From Blastomussa wellsi (Eukaryota; Cnidaria; Anthozoa; Scleractinia; Plerogyridae): a stretch of DNA of 64,000 nt. Of this stretch, positions 1-30,400 are shown one piece after another. The first letter of the stretch is position 1; each line of letters opens with the position of its first letter. The DNA lies in the NCBI GenBank assembly GCA_947652115.1, contig OX393570.1, positions 14,964,464 through 15,028,463 on the forward strand, written 5' to 3'. Under the pieces are notes generated by a model. The model was given only the letters and a program-made list of their open reading frames with translations. It was not told the DNA's origin and did not search any database. The position numbers were made by a program, and so were the translations under genes.

Positions 1-1359
1 TTCGTAGAATTGTTACATGTACACTGTACGTTGCAATATTCAGGACATGAGGTCCGGTGTTGACATGAATAAATACTGTAAATAGTCTGCATCATTATCA
101 CATCGTGCTGAAGGGTAAAGCGATAATGTGGTGAGCAAATAAAACGAAAAAACTCACCGAAAATGTGATGCGTATCAGATTACCATGTGCGAGACTTGAG
201 CAAGATGTTGTTCGTTTTTTGACTTTGACAACCTAAAATTTACTATATATTAAAGGTGGACAAATGAAATGAACTTGAAATAAACTTTGTTTGATTTAAA
301 CTTCCACGCAAACTGAAGCAAACAAACTGGACAAAAAGAGATAAAGTATTTTCAAATTTCAAGCGGTGAAATCGCGCCATGAATTGATTGATTAATTTTG
401 TTACAGTCCGTATCAATTTTGGTTGCAATTCTCATGACATGTGCAGCTAAAATTTTTGTGAAATATTTACTCTTTTCCATTACCTGTCTGATCTTTTTTT
501 ATTTGAATATTTTCATCCTTTCACGTTCATTTTTGCGTTCGGTAATAAAACATCAGCTCGTGTTTCCAGACATACCGCCGTATAACAATGAAAACACAAC
601 ACAAAACACGAATAAACTTGAAAAGAAGAGAAAGTATTGTACCTGTTACTTTTTTTCTGAGCTTTGGAACTAATTTGCGTGGTGGAAAAAATGAACAACT
701 TTTTAACTTGAGTCTTGCGGTTTGCGAACCCTAAGTCATTTTCCCCACGAATTTATTTCCTTTTCAGTTTAACAAAACAGCGAGCAAGGTGCATTCTGAT
801 AGTAACAACACAGAAACATTATTTCCTCCATATGGTTGAGTGTGATCGGTCAACATTACCGGCAATGCGAAAGTTTGAGCGGTCAAAACCCCAATCAGGC
901 CGGACATTGTCCGTTGACCGGCCGTTATTTTCAGCCCTGAGGTGCATGACAGTTGACCGTTGGTTGCGTCTACATGTACTGTAAGCATGAATGTGTTATG
1001 AGAAGACATGTTCTAATTGACCATCAAACAGTGTATGACGATGTTACAAGGTGAAAGTAAAATGATTTACAATTTTCATTAAAAAATACATCATATGGTC
1101 CATCGTCTGATTTTCTAAACTAACTTCAAAACATTTTTGTAATATCATTATCATTTTATTGTATCATCTATCGTATCAGCATTCTGCACATGCATTCGTC
1201 CTTTCAGTTATTCTTCTCAATCTACCTTGTCACCTTGCACACCTAGGCTTAATTAGCCAACATTTTACAAAATTAAAAAGCATTATTAATTCATTATTGT
1301 ACAAACACACTTAAAGGTTATATTGCAACTTGTAATGTTGTTCTTTGATCATGTTTCAG
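1..1359. other. Non-coding stretch, probably TBC1D23 intron
   Basis: The first TBC1D23 exon visible starts at 1360 in the middle of the protein, so this AT-rich stretch is most likely the intron before it. The open frames here are short, lack plausible splice partners and resemble no known protein. I see no RNA gene or well-formed mobile element. Confidence 0.55.
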
Positions 1360-19672
<18,313 letters not shown>

Positions 19673-19842
19673 TATAATGATTGAAATTGTTCGTATTTAT
19701 GGAATTATGGCTGATTTTTAATACAGCTCTTGATTTCTCAAGAATTCCGTGTACCTTGTGGAGCGTGTCAGGAAAAAGTATCGTTAAAGAAGAGTTTATC
19801 TTGGCCATCTGAAAAAATATATATGTTTCTAAATGCATTGTC

Positions 19843-19848
19843 ATTAAA
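19843..19848 (+). terminator. Likely TBC1D23 poly(A) signal (ATTAAA)
   Basis: ATTAAA, the commonest variant of the poly(A) signal, lies 171 bases after the TBC1D23 stop codon. I saw no perfect AATAAA between the stop and this point. Confidence 0.4.
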
Positions 19849-20394
19849 ATTAATGATTGTAAATTCTCATCACCGTTTCAAAAGCACACTGATATGATTC
19901 TCTCCTGTGACTTCAATCAATACGCGCCTTTTGTATTCAGAAATAGGAGAAATGGCCGTTTTGTAGTATTAAAACGACCGATGGTAATTCCAAATTCAGT
20001 AGTTACTTGTTGTTATAAGGCTGTATCACGTAGCCGAGCAGTCCCGTTTTTTCTTAGTCCGTTGAGCGCGAAGCGAAAAAATGGTCGCGCGAAACCTGGG
20101 AAACTCTGGGAGGCGCGCCTCGTCTATGTATCACATGTCAAAAAGGCAAGATGTCAGGCGGAGAGAGAGTTCTGTAAGCTTCTAATGACGTTGATCAAAG
20201 AGGAAATCCCTGGGTTGGTTTTTAAAGCTCGAGTTTTGGAGAATTGTTTAACAAACAAGTATTGTTTTCAGCTTGTGCGAATGGTCTAATTATGTGAATA
20301 GGTATGATAAGAAAGAAATTATTGACCCTACATTATGGAATCAGTAACTGATATGTATTGATGTATGCGTAATTTGTTACATAATAGAGCGGTT

Positions 20395-20670
20395 TTCATT
20401 TGAGTGACGAAAGTAATCCGCGAATTGCGTTGGTTTAGCATTACTATGCGCTCAGTGATTGGTTTAAACATCTCGTGCCACTTCTTCAACCAATCAGAAG
20501 CAAAACCAAAGCCAATCGTGACTCGCACGCGCACGTTTTCCCGCGCTTTGTGTTGGCTACGTGTAATTCGAGTTTTAATTGGATCAGTTGACTTGTCTCC
20601 GTCCTTTGTGAATTGGCTAAAGGAATTACTTCGGTTTTGGTTTTACGACGCTCAATTGAAACTTGCTCTA
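20395..20670. repeat. MITE with TAGAGC ends (TA target)
   Basis: The left end tagagcggttttcatttgag and the right end (complement tagagcaagtttcaattgag) form imperfect inverted repeats bounding 276 bp. TA at both borders is consistent with a TA target. The interior contains several CCAAT-like words (aaccaatcagaag). Non-coding. Confidence 0.7.
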
Positions 20671-21374
20671 TATTTGTAGCTTTTTTGGCGGTGGTGAATT
20701 ACTCCAAGGCAATCTTGAATTATGTTTATTTATACAAAAATAGAGAAATTTCAAATGGGTAGCATTTATTGCTCACTTACTTCAATAAAATGTAACTGAA
20801 CTATCTCGGACATATTGATCAACGATATGGGTTATTGCGTTCTCGGATAGCCTGATTTTCAGAAATTTCTGGTCAGTCGTCTCGTTGCCCACTCCCACAT
20901 AGCGACCAGTAGCCTCTTACACAGGCGTTCTTTTTAAAGAACATTAATATTTGTTTACGAAGCTGACTTTCAAGATCTGGACTGTAATCCAGGCTCTAAG
21001 CCAATCGGACCGATTCAATCCGCCTCTGTGCTGAAGTGCAGGGTCTATCGTAAGCTTGTGATTCTACTGACCCTCTAGTGTAGCAGTTGTTATTATTATA
21101 GGACATTGTTCCTGGTGTTTGTTGTATTGTTCTCTTAAAGGGGTGCAAGAAATTCATATGAAACCTTAGTCGTTATTTAAAACTCTAGTTACTGTCTTTA
21201 TCAAAGAGCCTGAGTGACTTAAATAAACCTTTTGTAACATTTTTACCCCAGAGACTAGCACTGAAAACAAACAACAGGAAAAATGGACTGAATTTCATGC
21301 CGTTTTGCGAGTCACAAAAGAGCGAAAGCCTGGGTTCCAGGTTGCACTCGCGTTGAAAACTTTCAAAAACAGAT

Positions 21375-21507
21375 TTAGCCTGCGTAGCTGGCGGGATTCG
21401 TGGCGAAGTGAATTTGTTTTTGGGAGGCCGTCGTCGGAGCGGCAAAGCCGTGGCGAATGCTGAGTGAGTAGCTGGCCCCCTCAAATCCCGCCGGCTACGC
21501 AGGCTAA
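21375..21507. repeat. 133-bp inverted-repeat element (ttagcctgcgtagc ends)
   Basis: The ends ttagcctgcgtagctggcgg and its near-complement (cccgccggctacgcaggctaa) pair over about 22 bp around a GC-rich centre. No ORF; typical of small hairpin MITEs. Confidence 0.75.
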
Positions 21508-21539
21508 AACAGATTCAATCGCTCAAACTGTTTACAGTC

Positions 21540-21620
21540 TTTGGTGCGGTTAGTTGACGTTTCGAGCGTTAGCCCTTCGTCGGAGCGAATCGAGGAATTG
21601 TGGGGTCGTGTGTGGTTTAT
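21540..21620 (-). repeat. Dispersed PLE-tail-like repeat fragment
   Basis: The words gacgtttcgagcgttagcc and cgtcggagcga are the complement of those at 43365-43400 (cgctccgacgtggggctaac). They mark a fragment of the same dispersed repeat in the opposite direction. Confidence 0.4.
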
Positions 21621-21625
21621 ATTTA

Positions 21626-21905
21626 AGCAATAGACCACAAGTTTCTATGGTTTATAAGCTGATAAACCACGCGGGATGTTGGCAGAACACGAGAAGAATT
21701 TGTAAATCACGAGCCGCAGGCGAGTGATTTACGAATTCTTCGAGTGTTCTTCCAACATCCCAAGTGGTTTATCAGCTTATAAACCATAGAAACTTGTGGT
21801 CTATTGCTTTTATATAATAATTCAGAAGACGCGCGATTTTTCCATGAGTTTACTGGCACAATAAACCATAGCTGATTGACCAATCAGAGCGCGCGCATTG
21901 ATTTG
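21626..21905. repeat. Hairpin MITE family A, copy 2
   Basis: 21626-21809 is a near-perfect palindrome: agcaatagaccacaag at the left, cttgtggtctattgct at the right, with roughly 90-bp arms meeting at about 21718. Together with the adjacent 21810-21905 it matches 2158-2400 in inverse orientation, showing that the mobile unit includes the flank as well as the hairpin. Confidence 0.85.
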
Positions 21906-23069
21906 TTTATTATATAAACAGAATTATAACATAACTAAAGCAAAGCGCGCGCTCTGATTGGTCAATTCAGCATCTACTATTTGCCCATGGGTGTATGCTG
22001 CTGACGTGTGTGCAAATGCGCGCGCTTCAGCGAATGCACCATTCAAAATGTGAAAATTGTTTTCAACGGTTCATTCTCTGAATCGATGTGAAATTCAGTC
22101 CTTCGTGTTTTAATAACTTTGGACGGTTGTCTACTTTTTTTCCCTGAGTTTGTTCATAATTCTATTGAACTATTTCACCGGTTGTTGGATACAGACCTTT
22201 TGATCGATATTTCAGGAAACGTGATTAAACTTTATCGAGTTGCTGGTGTGCAGTCGCTTGTCATGAATGAATTTTCGCGCGCTTATTTTCTCCTGTCATG
22301 TAAGACTACACCAACATTTTTTGCGATGTACCTCAATAAAAGCAGCTCTGTTGTCCCAATGTCTCAGTGTTATGTTATAAAACAAATAGCAACCTCCCGC
22401 GTGCATGCTATGGCGTTTACCATTTGTTAAAGATGGAGCTACGCTATTGGGTGGTGCCTGGTAACGTGAAAAACAAGAGAATAAATTAGTTGAATGAAAA
22501 GCGTTCCTTGATACCATGAGGATTACATGTAAGGGCGCGATCCATTGGACCAAAAATCCCGGTTTGAATTTCCTAAATTTCCACGTGCCGAAAGGAACGG
22601 TATTTTCCACTTGACCGAACCGGTCACGTCAAAATGGCGGGTTTGTAGTCCGACTCTTGCTTGTTACTCGACGATTTTACAAGTTCACAGAAAATACCCT
22701 GCAGAACAATGAGGGTAGAGTTAAAACACCGAGCTGCTTCAAAAGGAGAAGTAAACTTACCTTTACTTATAATTATTTTGAGCTCAATCTTTGGAAATAT
22801 GAACAGAGGAAACGAAGGAACTTCTCTCCCATAAATTGGACGAATACCCGTGCAAAAGTTATCGCCGCAGACATCGAAACATGTCAAAGAAATAATTTTT
22901 AGTCGCGTGAGACGCAGAAACGTACGCTACGTACGTTGGGTAAAAGCCTCTGGCCGTCATGATTTGTGACTTCAGGGTCTTGACGACAGCTCTATCCGTC
23001 AGCTTGAGAAACGAAACTGAGTGGAAATGTCAAATTGAACAGAAAATTTCCGGAATTTCCAATTTTCCG

Positions 23070-23330
23070 GAAAAATGCATTTTTGTTGTCTTTTTCTACG
23101 TCCCGAAGGTGTTCTCGGAATCGGTCGCCTAATCGTCTCCCTGTTTCGCCGGTGTACAACTTTTTGCAAAGAGTGCAAGTTATGCAGGAGATGACATTGC
23201 CTGAGGTACAGGTGAAATGATCAGTGACGTTTGAATGAAAGTTGCTAAAAGATTCTACCAGTATCGGGATAATGTTGAAGTAATTTAAAGTTTTTTTTAG
23301 CTGCGTGGTTGTGAGGTTGAATGGAATTCT
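23070..23330 (-). pseudogene. Penelope-like element GIY-YIG fragment
   Basis: The minus strand of about 23215-23075 reads CITCTLCKKLYTGETGRRLG, then DRFREHLRDVEKDNKNA. This is the start of a GIY-YIG endonuclease domain (the LYTGETGR segment with its downstream Arg and the HLRDVEK helix) as carried by Penelope-like retroelements. Preceding Cys residues fit the CCHH/Cys-rich linker before that domain. Only a short segment survives. It lies between the convergent TBC1D23 and NAA50 genes. Confidence 0.65.
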
Positions 23331-23393
23331 ATCGTTGTTTTCTCTCTGTGACGTTTGTAAGACGTTGACTATAAAGTTGTTTTGAAACTACAT

Positions 23394-23721
23394 CATTCTC
23401 GTCCCCACAGCCCTTTTCGTTTCTCTTAGCCGGCAGGGCCTTGGCACGAAAAACGAAGGGCTCTGGGGGACACACGATTTTCAAAAAAATTCGAATTTTC
23501 TTTATTGGCTGTTGAGAACAAAGAAATATTAAACGGAAGTGAAAATGTTCGCCGGCCGCCTTATTACAACACACAACATGTAGAATCATCAATGCTATAT
23601 ACATGCAGTCCGGAAGTCCTAGAATCTCGGACTTGAAATCGTATGTCTCCAGAGCCCTTCGTTTTTCGTGCCAAGGCCCTGCCGGCTAAGAGAAACGAAA
23701 AGGGCTATGGGGACGAGAATG
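23394..23721. mobile_element. MULE-like MITE with 9-bp target duplication
   Basis: About 78-bp inverted arms (23394-23473 and 23643-23721; outermost cattctcgtcccca) bound 328 bp. The bases aaactacat occur immediately before (23385-23393) and after (23722-23730), a perfect 9-bp target-site duplication. The long terminal inverted repeats and 9-bp duplication point to a Mutator-like superfamily; that placement is inference. Confidence 0.85.
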
Positions 23722-24088
23722 AAACTACATCTGCTGCAACCTCGTCCCAGTCCTTTCCGTGCGTACGTACGTGTGGGCGGACGCCACACCCAAATTTTCC
23801 CGGCTCGATGGGTTTGCCAATCTCTAAAGGTGTCGTAGGTATGGATGCTCCGCCGGCCGCCCGCGCGCGCCTTCGGCTCCGCTAAAAGGACAAAAGAGGA
23901 AAAAATGGCAGTGAGAAAATCTGGGTGCAAGATGCATGAAAAATTTTGCATTATCTCTCTTTTTCGCTTCATGCTCAACAGATTAACAAAAAATTCCAGA
24001 ATATTTGCAATCTGTCAAACTTCGTAACACGATTTCCTTTCCTGGAAGCAGCACAGCTACCAAAAGGGGTTTCAAATTTCACTATAAC

Positions 24089-24094
24089 TTTATT
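24089..24094 (-). terminator. Likely NAA50 poly(A) signal (AATAAA)
   Basis: TTTATT on the plus strand is AATAAA on the minus strand, 342 bases past the NAA50 stop codon at 24436-24438. No other signal closer to the stop stood out. Confidence 0.45.
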
Positions 24095-24435
24095 AATTTG
24101 TAACATAGAACTCCTAATTTTAATATTGACAAAGCTGTTGAAGCTACAATATGTAACAGGACCAAGGGTGACGATGGAAATGTTTACTGTTTCATTGAAC
24201 CAAGAATCAAATGCTAAAAGAAATGAGATCAGGTCTGGATCTCTCTTCCCTTGGTCTAAAAGAAGGTTTCTCTAAGCAGCATTGTTGTCTCATCTATATT
24301 ACAGACATATACACCATTCAATTCAAGGCCTCCCTGGGGCATGCCCCCAGCATATACCCTCCCCTACTAGGGACTGGTGTTTTCTGTTGGTCACAATTTC
24401 CACTGTTCTATTCATGGGAGATTTTCTCATCTTCT

Positions 24436-27400
24436 TTATATACAAATATGAATAATCTTTTTGCTCCTTAGTGTTTTCTGTAAGACATGTGCATCAGCAG
24501 GTTCAATATGCTTGTAGTATTGTTTCTTCGTTTCTATTATTTCGAATCCAAATCCTTTGTAAAATCCTATCGCTCCTGCATTGCTAACTTGAACATGCCT
24601 GCAAGTAAACAGCAAAAGATAATTAGAATCGAACTTCAACTTAAGTCGCATAGATGTTGTGAGAAAATTTTGCCATGTGCATTAAGTCGGTTAGGAGTTT
24701 ACATCACATCTGCAAAATATGTAACCAGGCTTTGTTGCATTGAAGGCACATGATTCAATAATGGTGGACACAAAATCTCAAGAAAAACTGATAAAAAACA
24801 TCTTCCCATGCTTTTTGGGCAAAATGGCTTGGACAGGTGAGTAAGAACCACTTAAAGATTAAGAAAATGCAAAAACATTGAATTCCAAAAATTTGGTTCC
24901 AGTGGCACTTAAAGGGAAAAAAGAAAAGGTAAGCCTCACGCCAAGATGCACATACTGGCGGATCTTATCCTGGTTTCCAAACCATTAAGCAGCAAGGAAT
25001 ATTTCTGCTCTCCCCTGGATGGGACACTAGTCCATCGCAGGGTTACCCTCCAGCAGTAAATTCGCCAGTACCCATTTATACACCTGAGTGAAGAGAGGCA
25101 CTGTGAGAGTAAAGTGTCTTGCCCAAGATTACAAAGCAGTGCCCCGGCTGAGCCTTGAACCCAAACTGTCCGATCTGGAATCCAGCGCACTAACCATTAG
25201 GCCACTACACCTCCCATGGAAATTTAGTTGCAGTGGCACTTTAAGGGAAAGTATCATTTAATTTTTTAATTTTGGTGTAAAAAGTGGAAATATTAGCAAA
25301 AAATACAAGTATTACGATGCTACAGAACACGTACTAGCCAACAAAAAGTACCCAAACTAGGAGATCTTCATGCAACCCTCAATACCTACCTAATTTAGAT
25401 ATAATTTCCTTTTAAAGTTTTAACAGGTTACTACTTACAAATAAACATTGTCAATGTTGCCATCTTTTTCACAGCATTTCAACACATGCTCAAGCATAAC
25501 AGTTCCTAAATGATGATGAAAAACAGTACATTATTTTAAAGCAAACATGATGTCAGGAACAATAAGAAGACTGCAGCCATGGAACCTGTTAAATTGGTCT
25601 TGTGGTGTGCAAATATCCTGTGAAATACTTGTTTTGCACATTATTTGTACTATACACAATGAAACGCATACAAAACACTAACATATCTCCATCAACTTAC
25701 CAATACCAAGTCTCCTATAAGGGGCTAAACATCCCAGAGTCATTATATAAAGCCTTCTGGCATCTTCTGTTTGGTCGATACGACAGCAAACTGCACCAAC
25801 TACAATGTCATTGTAATAAGCTAGAAGAAAGAGAAAGAAATGTCTAAAATCTCTATGAACAAATAGAAGTGATGAAAGTTCCCACTTAAAGTACAATAAA
25901 TAGGAACTTTCACCACATTTTAGCTCAAATGTAATTTTACATGTACTTCCAACAGCAAATGGTTATTTTAGCAAGATAATAAATCACAGCAAATTCTGAT
26001 TTCTCTTCATGGGCAGCTGTTGAAATTTAGTTTTATTTGAACCAGATAGAAAATAATACCACCAGGGCTCCATAAAGCCCTGGTTGCATTATTTTTGTGC
26101 TCTCCAACCTTCATGCATGTACCATTGCTGAATAGTGCATGCTAAAGCATGAAACAACTGTTTATTCAAATTTTGAAACAGAGGAAAAGAGTACTGGAAT
26201 GCCTTTACAATCTGTGGGCTGCTTCACTTTAAAACTACCATATTTTTTGCATCTATCCTAGAGTGACAAATTTAGCACATAAATCTATGTTTTAAAGGTT
26301 TTGTCTGGTTACGTGTAGCATTTAAAGCCTTGCTCAAAAGCGACTCCTGGACAGTAAAATAATCTTTCCATACTTGTTAACTTTTCTCTTCTTCATTGCA
26401 AAATATTTTCCAAGCAGACTTTCACTTATGTTGGTTGGGAAATATTGAAAACATCCGTGAATGAAACATGATCCTTTCACACCAATTTCGTTTCGCACCA
26501 TTTTCACGACCAACTGGTTCATTGGTTCACTGGTTCAAATGGTTCAATGGTCAAAATTGACAAGTAACCAGACAAAGCTAATGATGTTTTGAAAGTAGAA
26601 CTATGGTAAAATTTGTCGCACTTTAAGGATGGAAGCAAATGATAGGGAAAGCACAAATAACAACAATATTTTTATTACTTTAGAATTAGGTCTTAATCTC
26701 CTGGCTCCGCAGGTAGTAACGCTAATCGAGGTGGGCCAGGATAATCAGGGAAAAAGAGAAAGAAAATACAAATGCAAATATGTAATAATTAAGTACGAAA
26801 ACAGAATGAATCTACAGAAACAGCTATGTAATTGAGGTTTGCAATGTAGTAGGTTATGAGAGGTAGATAAATAAGACACAAATGAAAAGATAAGATAGGC
26901 AAAAAAAAAAGGAAAAATAATAGCTACTGAGTGTATTTACATGTACTAACTTTGAGATAATGGATTCTAATTCTTTATGAGAGTCTTCAGATTCTAATAT
27001 ATTGAACAAAATCATACGAAGTTTCCTTTTAAAGATGAGTTTTGGTAGTGTTCGGAGCTTAATTAGTTGGTATCTCATTCTACAGCAGCAATTTGCTTTG
27101 CCATCTTTGCAAACATTAATATCATTCAGATTACCTAGTTTTGCTAGTTCACCAACTTCGAGCACATCCTTGTAGAACTGTGAAATAACAGACATACTAC
27201 ATGAGAATCAACCCCCCGTATCGAACACGAAATACAAGCCTTGCCATAATATTGTTGAAACGCTTAAGTCCCTACCCAGCCCTGGACTAAGTTGATAAAA
27301 CACTTTAAATTGGGTATAGATGCATTTTGCTATTTTGTAACACTTCAAAGGGAAAGGGGATGTTGACAAGCATTTTGAAGTAGATCCAGTCAAAGAACAA

Positions 27401-30400
27401 ATATTTTTTCCAGTGAAAGGACATGTGTCCAACCAAGTCAGACTTTATTATTGTGAATCACTTAATTCTCTTAGGCAAGTTTTTTATTTATAAATGTAAA
27501 ATGAGCAAAATAAATCCAACATTTAGAGTCTTTTTAGCAAAGATTAAGACAGTTTATTATACTGAGAGAAAAATTGATACAAAGAATAACCAACTTTATA
27601 AGCATCATAAAAAGTGGGAAAAATTAATGGCATTTCTTAATTAGTTATTGAGCTAAACCTAAACTCTTTTGCTCTCGGCATGTCTGTTGTTATTTTATTT
27701 ATTTTGTTTATTATCTTTTTATTTCATTTTTTATTTATTTATTTTTTCTTTATAATATGTTATTTTCTACAGTGATTAGTAAACCTGTTTGTAGTTAGTT
27801 GTATGTGAATATTTTGTGACTGTACTTAACTGAACACAAGTAACAACATTGTAATTGTAGCGTATCTTTATAGCAAATTAATGTAGCGTAAGTTTTGTAA
27901 TTATAATTAGATTATTGTAATTCGTGATTAGTAGTGTATTGTAAGTAATGTATTTACGTATTGCTCTGTTGTGTATTGTATTATAAAACAAATGTTAAAA
28001 AAATAAAATTACAAAAAAAGTCACCATTTTGATTGGACGGTTGGACGTCATATGTCCAACTGTTATTTGCTGCCCTGTCTCATAAGCTCAAACGTGTTAT
28101 TGTGTACATGTATGTTTTGTTTAACCTCAATAAAGCATACCCCCCACAGAAGGGATTGGAAATTCCTGGGGGTAAGGGGTTCTCAAAGACCAAAAATTTA
28201 AAGAAATGTATGAAGATTAATTGGAATGTCAAGAGGGGTGGGGGGTCTTAGTAAAAGTCTCTTCCGTGGGGAGGGGTATGGATAATTTATGGAACTACAC
28301 AATTCACTTTCTTAAGGACTTTCAAGGTCCTGAATGTTGGTTTACAAATTCAAGGACTTTCACAGTCGCTATAGACACTACCTTAATAAAGTTCATAGCA
28401 TCACATCTGACATTAAGCATCCAAAAACTGATAAGTGGAGGTCAGGGAATATCAAGTTTCAGTCAAAATCCTCTCTTGTTCTATCATGAATGCTTTCCTC
28501 TGATTGGTTACACTTCTAAGTAAGAAGTGCTTGTCAACAAAATGGTGTCCCCTTCTTCGCGTTTGTGAAGAGTTTTCAGTGTCAGGAGAGATTTGGATAA
28601 TCGTGTTCTTAGTTTTGAACGTCTAGTAGATTTATACTAAAACAATTAGATTATTTACTCTTGTTTTCTATCTTGAGATAGTTGATGAGGGCGATCACGC
28701 AATAGAAGTGTCAAACGCAATCTAATTGTTAAATAGAGGGATTGCTGGGACTAGGTTATAAAATGTAGTTGTATTCCAGATAAGCAAAAGAGATAACTGA
28801 TACAGTAAGCCTAGTAAACACAACAATTCAATTCAATGACAATTCAAAGGAATGTAAAATGCCAACTCCAAAACTACAGTCCTTGATTCATTCACTGTGT
28901 TGAAGTCATGTGACTTTTGTTGATTCCAGGGGAAAGGAAAAGAGGTGGGTTTCTATGTTCTTTTCAAACAAAAATGAACATAGATATTTTTGCTTCAAAT
29001 TAATTCTATAATTTGTAAGTCAACAATAATGCAAATATTTCTCTATACACAACAAGCTGACTTTAAGCTATATGTTATTTCTGACGAGTGAGCGAGCGAA
29101 CAAGGCTGAAATAACTATTTTGTCGGCACGGGATACAACAAGGCCTGGGTTCCAGGCGGGGGCATCATGGGTAATTGTGTAGGGGTATAAAAGACAGAGT
29201 ATAACACGTGGTTGTCATCTAGGCTTCAGAACCAACCGCGTACTTTTCGTTTCGTTTCGTCCTTTCTTCAACTTTTATCATGGCGGTCAGCAAGGACGAC
29301 GTTTCTGAGCTTATCACAACTAACAACGAGTTAATGTCAGATTTCAAGGAACTTCTCAAAGACACCGTTGGCCAGATAAAACGTGCCAACGACGCTTCTG
29401 CGGAGCTCCAAATGCAAGAAATTAAGAAGATCAAGTATCAAGAACCGCACAATTTTAAACGAAGAGCGAACGAAGATCAATATAAGTTTAATCTCAAGCT
29501 TGCAGAAACTTTGGACAGTGCCAAGTCGGCGGCGGAAAAATCCCGGCTTGAGAAAGTCAAACTTGACCTCGAGGAAGGTGAGAAGCTACTTAGCGAACGC
29601 CAGAAACATATACTCTTAGCCGACAAGTCAGAGTTTGGCTGGTGCACCGTAGATGAGTATAAACAACACGACTTAGCGGACGACTCGGAGGACGAAAAGC
29701 GCATCTATAGCGCCGAGAGACGTGCTCGTGTTTCTCTTTCTGCTCGTAAGAAGAAGAAGGCTTCGAATATGCCGTCGGCCAAGAAGTTCTCGCCGCCTGA
29801 CAGATCCACTTCAAACGCCCAGCCACAAGCCCAGTCCTTCCAGTCTGGTGTTGTTAATCCTGGTTTCCAGCCTCGTCGCCCGAATACTGGCACCTGTTTC
29901 GCTTGTGGAAAGCCCGGGCACTGGCGTGCTTGTTGCCCAGCATTGCCCAAGCAGGCTGCCTCATCTTCGAAGTGACTGGATGACGTTCAGGACTTATCAG
30001 GTGTAGTCTCTTCTTGTTTTACAAGCGATTCTAGTGATTTGATTTCCGAAGCGCTGATCGATCAGAATCACCCCGTTTTCAATCATGATTTTGTTTCTTG
30101 CACTGATTTTCCTCAATGCTCTGTTGCTTTTGTTCTCCCGTTCAGCCCACAGTTCGCGGCAGACTCCGTAAGTGTATTGAGTTTTGGCGTTCGTTGGAAG
30201 TGTCGCAGTTTATTTTGCATATTATTAGCGAAGGGTACAAGATTCCCTTTTTTCAACTCCCTATGCCTTTCTTCAAAAGTAACAATGCTTCTGCGCGTGC
30301 TAACAGTAACTTTGTGTCTTCAGCTGTTAATGACCTACTTAATTCCGACCTTGTGGAGGAAATTTTTTGCGTTCCAGACATTATTAACCCACTCACAGTT

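Larger units (their letters stand above)
19673..24435. other. Convergent intergenic region between TBC1D23 and NAA50
   Basis: Stop codons of the two convergent genes face each other across 4.8 kb. The stretch contains three complete MITE-like inverted repeats (20395-20670, 21375-21507, 21626-21809), a fourth at 23394-23721, a Penelope-like fragment and poly(A) signals. The 131-codon open frame at 19894-20289 and the 103-codon frame at 22119 resemble no known protein and have repeat-like composition. Confidence 0.6.

Noticed and set aside
19894..20289. 131-codon plus ORF after TBC1D23
   Set aside because: Composition and wording resemble dispersed repeats, with no recognisable domain, splice signals or second exon.
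24952..25215. Functional tRNA gene
   Set aside because: A- and B-box-like words are present, but the sequence cannot make a clean cloverleaf and recurs as a longer repeat. It is a SINE.
26854..27195. 113-codon minus ORF
   Set aside because: It begins with NAA50 exon 3 and runs through the donor site into intron. There is no independent gene.
29477..29950. Minus-strand ORFs of 75-81 codons over gag
   Set aside because: They are shadows of the gag frame, which has an ATG after the promoter-bearing repeat and a CCHC knuckle.
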